NCBI GenBank assembly: GCA_947499725.1
Contig: CANMPK010000003.1
Span: 248,001 to 312,000, forward strand
Direction: 5' to 3'
Source: an uncultured Paracoccaceae bacterium
Lineage (GTDB): Bacteria; Pseudomonadota; Alphaproteobacteria; Rhodobacterales; Rhodobacteraceae
DNA length: 64,000 nucleotides
Shown: one piece after another, positions 60,281-64,000 of the stretch
Numbering within the stretch: the first letter of the stretch is position 1
Layout of the letters: each line of letters begins with the position of its first letter
Notes under the pieces: generated by a model
What the model was told of the DNA's origin: nothing
The model's input: only the letters and a program-made list of their open reading frames with translations
Database searches by the model: none
Made by a program: the position numbers and the translations under genes

Positions 60281-61224
60281 AGCGCGATATCCTTTGCTTT
60301 TATGATCTCGAAGTCATCCGAGAAATGAGCGGTTTTTTCAATCTCCGTTAGGAACCAATCACGAAAGGCCGCAATTGCGGGTTGGGTCTCTGCGCCTTTG
60401 CGGCATAGAAATTGAAAGCGGGCCGTTGTTTCGATTGCGATCTTGAATGGTGTCACCAATCGCCCTTCTTGAACATCCTTCAAGATAATCGGCCGCCGCC
60501 CCAAAGCGACACCCGCACCGGCGACGGCAGCGTCTACTGCGTGATCGGCATTTGAAAAGTGCGAGCCGGTTTTGCCCTCGGGATAATCAAGCCCAACTGC
60601 TTTGAACCAAACAGGCCAATCTACAAGAGGCGAGATGAAATTGAGCGAGTCATCAAAGATCAGCGGAGCGTCTACGAGGCTTTCTGGGGTGGTGTAAATC
60701 TCTGCAAGTTCGGGGGTCATCACTGGGGTAATCCACTCCGGTCGCACTTTCACCGAATACAGGTCGTCGAAATCTTGCTGTGAAAACCGGATCGCCACAT
60801 CAACATCATCGCGCTCAAAATCTAGGTTGCGCAAACTCGCTGAGAATCGCAGTTCGATCTCGGGAAAGTTCCGCGCAAAGTCGTAGATGCGTGGCGCCAG
60901 CCATTTGGCGGTTAGGGCGGGGCCAGCGGTGATCGTCAGAGTGTTCTGGTTCAGTGTATTGCGCGCGCCGCGCCATGCGACTGAAAGGTTCTGAAACCCA
61001 TCCGAAACGCCCGGGGCAAGGGCTTTGCCCGCTTTGGTCAACTCGACCGCACGGTTAAGCCGCTTAAATACGGGCGCCCCCAGATGGTCCTCTAAAGACT
61101 TGATCTGAAAAGACAGGGCCGCGGGCGTGACATTCAACTCCTCCGCGGCCTTCAAAAAAGACATGTGTCGGGCTGCAGCATCAAAGGCACGTAGTGCTGT
61201 GAGGGGAGGGAGGCGATCAGACAT
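60277..61224 (-). CDS. LysR-family transcriptional regulator, GcvA-like
   Basis: 315-aa LysR-type regulator. The N-terminal winged HTH (LTALRAFDAAARHMSFLKAAEELNVTPAALSFQIKSLEDHLG, about 8-50, quoted in part as the family pattern) and the effector-binding domain from about 95 fit the GcvA-like clade. It is co-transcribed with the EamA transporter downstream and divergent from the small gene at 61333. Its ligand is unknown. Confidence 0.88.
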   Translation of the reverse strand: MSDRLPPLTALRAFDAAARHMSFLKAAEELNVTPAALSFQIKSLEDHLGAPVFKRLNRAVELTKAGKALAPGVSDGFQNLSVAWRGARNTLNQNTLTITAGPALTAKWLAPRIYDFARNFPEIELRFSASLRNLDFERDDVDVAIRFSQQDFDDLYSVKVRPEWITPVMTPELAEIYTTPESLVDAPLIFDDSLNFISPLVDWPVWFKAVGLDYPEGKTGSHFSNADHAVDAAVAGAGVALGRRPIILKDVQEGRLVTPFKIAIETTARFQFLCRKGAETQPAIAAFRDWFLTEIEKTAHFSDDFEIIKAKDIAL

Positions 61225-61332
61225 GTCAGTTAAGTAAAACTAATCTGAAGGTCTGAAAAGTCTCGTTTGTCGCTTTTATTCTGTTGCTGCATGTTTAGCA
61301 CAGTTCAAGCAAGCTTAACTCAAGAGGTTCCG

Positions 61333-61488
61333 ATGTTTGAAGTCGCAACAACACATCAAATCCGGCAGGCCCAACAGCGTGCCCACGCTGAGCGGGCCCA
61401 AGCCTTTGCGCGTTTGTGCAAGTCTCTGGTTGGCCTGCTTAAGATACCGCTGGTTCGAAAGTCGCACCTTACGGTAGCACTCCGCTGA
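61333..61488 (+). CDS. small basic protein (51 aa) of unknown function
   Basis: 51-aa Arg/Ala-rich peptide MFEVATTHQIRQAQQRAHAERAQAFARL... with an amphipathic first half and a hydrophobic patch SLVGLLKIPLV. AGAGG precedes the ATG. Followed by a perfect terminator hairpin, which supports an expressed short transcript. Possibly related to short DUF1127-like regulators, but that is weak. Confidence 0.55.
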   Translation: MFEVATTHQIRQAQQRAHAERAQAFARLCKSLVGLLKIPLVRKSHLTVALR

Positions 61489-61517
61489 GCGTCCCTGTCG
61501 TTCTTACGGAATGCAAA

Positions 61518-61545
61518 AGGGCCGGTCTAAGACCGGCCCTCTTTC
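61518..61545. terminator. bidirectional terminator between 51-aa gene and phaB
   Basis: AGGGCCGGTC and GACCGGCCCT form a perfect ten-pair stem around TAA, with CTTTC on one side and AAAA on the other. It can end both convergent transcripts. Confidence 0.85.
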
Positions 61546-61561
61546 AATTGTTTCCGTGGTC

Positions 61562-62284
61562 TTAAACGACGAACTGCGCGCCGTTCGCAGAAATTGTAGA
61601 ACCATTGATAAAGCCCGAATCTTCCGAGGCGAGGAACGTCACACAACGTGCGATTTCTTCTGGTTCCCCCAGACGGCCGGTCGGAATACCCTTAATGATC
61701 TTCTCGCGAACGCTTTCATCAATCGCCATCACCATTTCTGTAGCGATGTAGCCTGGGCAAATTGCATTGGCCGTAATGCCTGCACGCGCGCCTTCTTGAG
61801 CCAGTGATTTGATAATGCCCAAATCCCCAGCTTTCGTCGCTGCGTAGTTCGCTTGGCCAAACTGACCTTTTTGTCCGTTGATCGACGAAATGACGATCAC
61901 GCGTCCAAATTTGCGTTCACGCATCCCAGGCCAAACCGGATGAACCGTGTTAAACACGCCGGTTAGGTTGGTATCGATCACTTCTTGCCATTGCTGTGGT
62001 GTCATCCGATGGAACGGAGCGTCGCGCGTAATGCCTGCATTTGCGACAACAACGTCAACTGGGCCCAGATCGGCCTCAACCTGTGCGATGCCAGCTTTAG
62101 ACGCCTCATAGTCCGCAACATTCCACTTATAGGTTTTTATTCCTGTGGCTTCTGTAAAGGCAGCCGCCTTCTCATCATTGCCTGCATATGTTGCAGCAAC
62201 GTTATATCCCTCTGCTTTAAGTGCTTTGGAAATCGCTTCGCCAATACCGCGTGATCCGCCGGTGACGAGTGCTACTTTAGCCAT
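61562..62284 (-). CDS. phaB: acetoacetyl-CoA reductase
   Basis: 240-aa SDR reducing acetoacetyl-CoA to (R)-3-hydroxybutyryl-CoA with NADPH for polyhydroxybutyrate. TGGSRGIGEAISKAL near 8-22, VVVANAGITRD near 82-92, Ser and YAATKAG active-site residues all present. GGAGGAA precedes the ATG. Its upstream region has two palindromic boxes. It follows phaA but with a terminator between, so it has its own promoter. Confidence 0.93.
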   Translation of the reverse strand: MAKVALVTGGSRGIGEAISKALKAEGYNVAATYAGNDEKAAAFTEATGIKTYKWNVADYEASKAGIAQVEADLGPVDVVVANAGITRDAPFHRMTPQQWQEVIDTNLTGVFNTVHPVWPGMRERKFGRVIVISSINGQKGQFGQANYAATKAGDLGIIKSLAQEGARAGITANAICPGYIATEMVMAIDESVREKIIKGIPTGRLGEPEEIARCVTFLASEDSGFINGSTISANGAQFVV

Positions 62285-62319
62285 GGTGTTCCTCCGAAAG
62301 TGCCGTAAGTATTCTGTAA

Positions 62320-62354
62320 TTAAATTGCATTTAAATTAATTAATTTGCAATTAA
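62320..62354. promoter_or_regulatory. twin palindromes upstream of phaB
   Basis: TTAAAT-TGC-ATTTAA (62320-62334) and TTAATT-TGC-AATTAA (62340-62354) are two perfect 6-3-6 palindromes 20 bases apart centre to centre. Each also matches TTAA-N7-TTAA. Candidates for binding by PhaR, whose sites are TGC/GCA based, or CtrA. They lie 36-70 bases before the phaB start. Confidence 0.55.
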
Positions 62355-62423
62355 GTTTCGCCATCAAATTGGGAAAAATTTCCCTTTCTTTGACTAATAA
62401 AAGCACAGTTTCAGGTTGAGACC

Positions 62424-62455
62424 ACAAAAAAAGGGTTCCCAAAGAGGGAACCCTT
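62424..62455 (-). terminator. terminator of phaA
   Basis: On the minus strand AAGGGTTCCC and GGGAACCCTT pair around TCTTT, then TTTTTTGTGG follows. It lies 25 bases past the phaA stop. Confidence 0.88.
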
Positions 62456-62479
62456 AAAGATTTTTTCTTTTGCCTAATT

Positions 62480-63658
62480 TCAGGGACGTTCAACGCAAAG
62501 CGCAACACCCATGCCACCACCAATACATAGGGTCGCTAGGCCTTTTTTCGCATCACGACGCTGCATTTCAAACAGCAGTGTATTGAGTACACGGCAACCA
62601 GAGGCGCCGATCGGGTGACCGATTGCAATCGCGCCGCCATTGACGTTCACGATGGACGGGTCCCAACCCATGTCTTTGTTCACAGCACAGGCCTGTGCAG
62701 CGAAGGCTTCGTTGGCTTCAACCAGATCCAGATCATCCACAGACCAGCCCGCTTTTGCCAATGCTTTACGCGAAGCATGGATCGGGCCAACACCCATGAT
62801 GGATGGGTCAAGACCTGCTGTTGCATAAGATGCGATGCGCGCCAGCGGTGTGATGCCACGCTTTTCAGCATTGTCTGCTGTCATCAGCAACGTTGCAGCT
62901 GCGCCATCGTTGATGCCTGATGCGTTGGCTGCTGTTACAGTACCACCGTCACGTACGAAAGCAGGGCGCAGTTTCTGCATGCCTTCAATGGTCGCGCCAT
63001 GGCGAATGTATTCGTCTTTGTCGACAATGATGTCGCCTCTACGGTTCTTCACTGTGTAGGCAATGACTTCGTCGTCAAACTTGCCAGCTTTTTGCGCGGC
63101 TTCCGCTTTGTTCTGCGATGCCAACGCGAATTCATCCTGCATATCGCGGGAAATCTGCCATTTTTCAGCAACGTTTTCAGCGGTTTGACCCATGTGGTAG
63201 CCGTTAAATGCATCCCACAGACCGTCTTTGATCATAGAGTCGATATACTTCATATCGCCCATCTTCTGACCATTGCGCAGATTCGCCACATGCGGCGACA
63301 TGGACATGTTTTCTTGACCACCAGCAGCTACAATATCCGCATCGCCCAACTGAATGTGCTGCGCGGCCAGGGCAACTGCGCGTAGACCAGAGCCACAGAC
63401 TTGGTTCATGCTCCAAGCGGCGCTTTCAATAGGCAGGCCCGCATTGATGTGCGCTTGGCGTGCAGGGTTTTGGCCCTGGCCGGCTGTCAGAACTTGGCCC
63501 AGAATTGTTTCAGAGACTTCGGACTTGTCGATACCAGCGCGCTCAACCACAGCTTCCAAAACCGCTGCGCCCAAATCGTGCGCCGGCACGTTTGCCAAAG
63601 ACCCACCAAAGCTGCCGACTGCTGTACGCGCCGCAGAAGCAATAACCACATTTGTCAT
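62480..63658 (-). CDS. phaA: acetyl-CoA C-acetyltransferase (beta-ketothiolase)
   Basis: 392-aa thiolase condensing two acetyl-CoA to acetoacetyl-CoA for polyhydroxybutyrate. Nucleophile Cys in [13 protein letters not shown] near 83-95, [20 protein letters not shown] near the C terminus with the second Cys and catalytic His (quoted in part), and [14 protein letters not shown] at the end. Upstream of phaB, on the same strand, with a terminator between. No phaC, phaP or phaR in the window. Confidence 0.94.
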   Translation of the reverse strand: MTNVVIASAARTAVGSFGGSLANVPAHDLGAAVLEAVVERAGIDKSEVSETILGQVLTAGQGQNPARQAHINAGLPIESAAWSMNQVCGSGLRAVALAAQHIQLGDADIVAAGGQENMSMSPHVANLRNGQKMGDMKYIDSMIKDGLWDAFNGYHMGQTAENVAEKWQISRDMQDEFALASQNKAEAAQKAGKFDDEVIAYTVKNRRGDIIVDKDEYIRHGATIEGMQKLRPAFVRDGGTVTAANASGINDGAAATLLMTADNAEKRGITPLARIASYATAGLDPSIMGVGPIHASRKALAKAGWSVDDLDLVEANEAFAAQACAVNKDMGWDPSIVNVNGGAIAIGHPIGASGCRVLNTLLFEMQRRDAKKGLATLCIGGGMGVALCVERP

Positions 63659-63791
63659 AAAATTCTTCCTCTTAGATTCAGAAATGAGCGCCCTCCCAGA
63701 CGTCTCAAACGATCCACTCCAACATCGTCATTAATCGATTTTCTGCACTGCGGCAATTAAAACCTGTCCTTAAAAATAAAGCCCAAACCGT

Positions 63792-64000
63792 TTAAGCAAC
63801 CCGTTCCTGCAAATTATCCTTATCCCACGGTGGATTAACGGTCGGGGCGCCGAATAAAAAACCTTGAAGGCAATGAAAGCCAAGCTGCCCTAACATTGCT
63901 GCATCTGCTCGGTTTTCCACCCGTGTGGCCACCGTGAAAATATCAAACTCATGCGCGATCGTTGCCATTGCACCTGCCAGCACCTGATTTTCACGATCCG
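63792..64000 (-). CDS. C-terminal end of an EAL-domain protein (cut by window edge)
   Basis: The last 69 codons of a gene whose start lies beyond the window. They encode the end of an EAL (c-di-GMP phosphodiesterase-type) domain: ...AHEFDIFTVATRVENRADAAMLGQLGFHCLQGFLFG... The usual AEGVE motif is ATRVE, so the Glu held to act as general base is Thr here, which suggests a non-catalytic domain. Sequence after the domain is a short tail. Confidence 0.75.
   Translation of the reverse strand, partial: DRENQVLAGAMATIAHEFDIFTVATRVENRADAAMLGQLGFHCLQGFLFGAPTVNPPWDKDNLQERVA

Noticed and set aside
1-64000. CRISPR arrays, insertion sequences, prophage or toxin-antitoxin genes
   Set aside because: No repeat-spacer pattern, transposase motifs, phage structural genes or recognisable toxin-antitoxin pairs were seen on reading both strands.

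Overview
This window looks like chromosomal DNA of a marine alphaproteobacterium of the Rhodobacteraceae (Roseobacter group). Base composition is moderately GC-rich, gene content is almost entirely housekeeping, and several entries are typical of that family: the 44-residue aa3-type cytochrome oxidase subunit IV, a DmdC-like acyl-CoA dehydrogenase, phaA/phaB, decaprenyl-type quinone genes, a stand-alone DsbD N-domain protein and a pyrB operon with a dihydroorotase-like gene. I saw no rRNA, IS element, prophage or CRISPR array. There is one tRNA gene.

Layout. 0-10 kb: rRNA methyltransferase rsmC, an SDR, hemF, a nitroreductase, a GST, a secreted intradiol-dioxygenase-like protein with a ferric-reductase-like membrane partner, a BenE-type transporter, then divergent hemC/hemE and a membrane-anchored LytTR protein. 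10-16.4 kb: tRNA-Met, a YadG/YadH-type ABC exporter, an S49 peptidase with a tiny zinc-ribbon gene behind it, a Ca2+/Na+ antiporter and uvrC. 16.7-23.4 kb: pgsA-moaD-moaE, a coiled-coil membrane protein with an OmpA protein, ubiA divergent from rsmE, and a GNAT with a membrane protein. 23.5-31.5 kb: gshA, a TupA-like ATP-grasp gene, the pyrB operon (pyrB, 33-aa protein, PH-like protein, tail-anchored protein, pyrC-like, plsY), a uracil-DNA glycosylase and moaB. 31.6-43.2 kb: an RND efflux pair, a DsbD N-domain protein, yqgE, tsaC, a DmdC-like dehydrogenase, an MBL hydrolase, the COX IV peptide and a lipoprotein. 43.2-54.2 kb: azlCD, fdhD-mobA-mobB-moeA, greA, a TRAP transporter operon and etfQO. 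54.4-64 kb: a TPR protein with ispE, an ispB-type synthase, DUF2007 and a methyltransferase, DUF465, LysR with EamA, phaB, phaA, and the end of a degenerate EAL gene cut by the window edge.

How the genes work together. Three haem genes (hemF, hemC, hemE) lie within 7.2 kb. Molybdenum-cofactor genes occur at three places (moaDE, moaB, fdhD-mobAB-moeA). Quinone and isoprenoid supply is represented by ubiA, ispE and the polyprenyl synthase, and feeds the respiratory genes (etfQO, COX IV). Many pairs overlap by ATGA, GTGA or TAATG, so translational coupling is widespread.

Most notable observations: (1) by sampled counts the + strand changes from C-rich to G-rich near hemE, as expected at a replication origin; (2) the dihydroorotase-like protein has lost its metal ligands; (3) the uracil-DNA glycosylase lacks three of four Fe-S cysteines; (4) two twin 6-3-6 palindromes, both exact TTAA-N7-TTAA matches, lie before phaB; (5) a long inverted repeat brackets a candidate -35 element before the TRAP operon; (6) several small proteins of 33-55 residues are present. 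I found no clear novel defence or secretion system.
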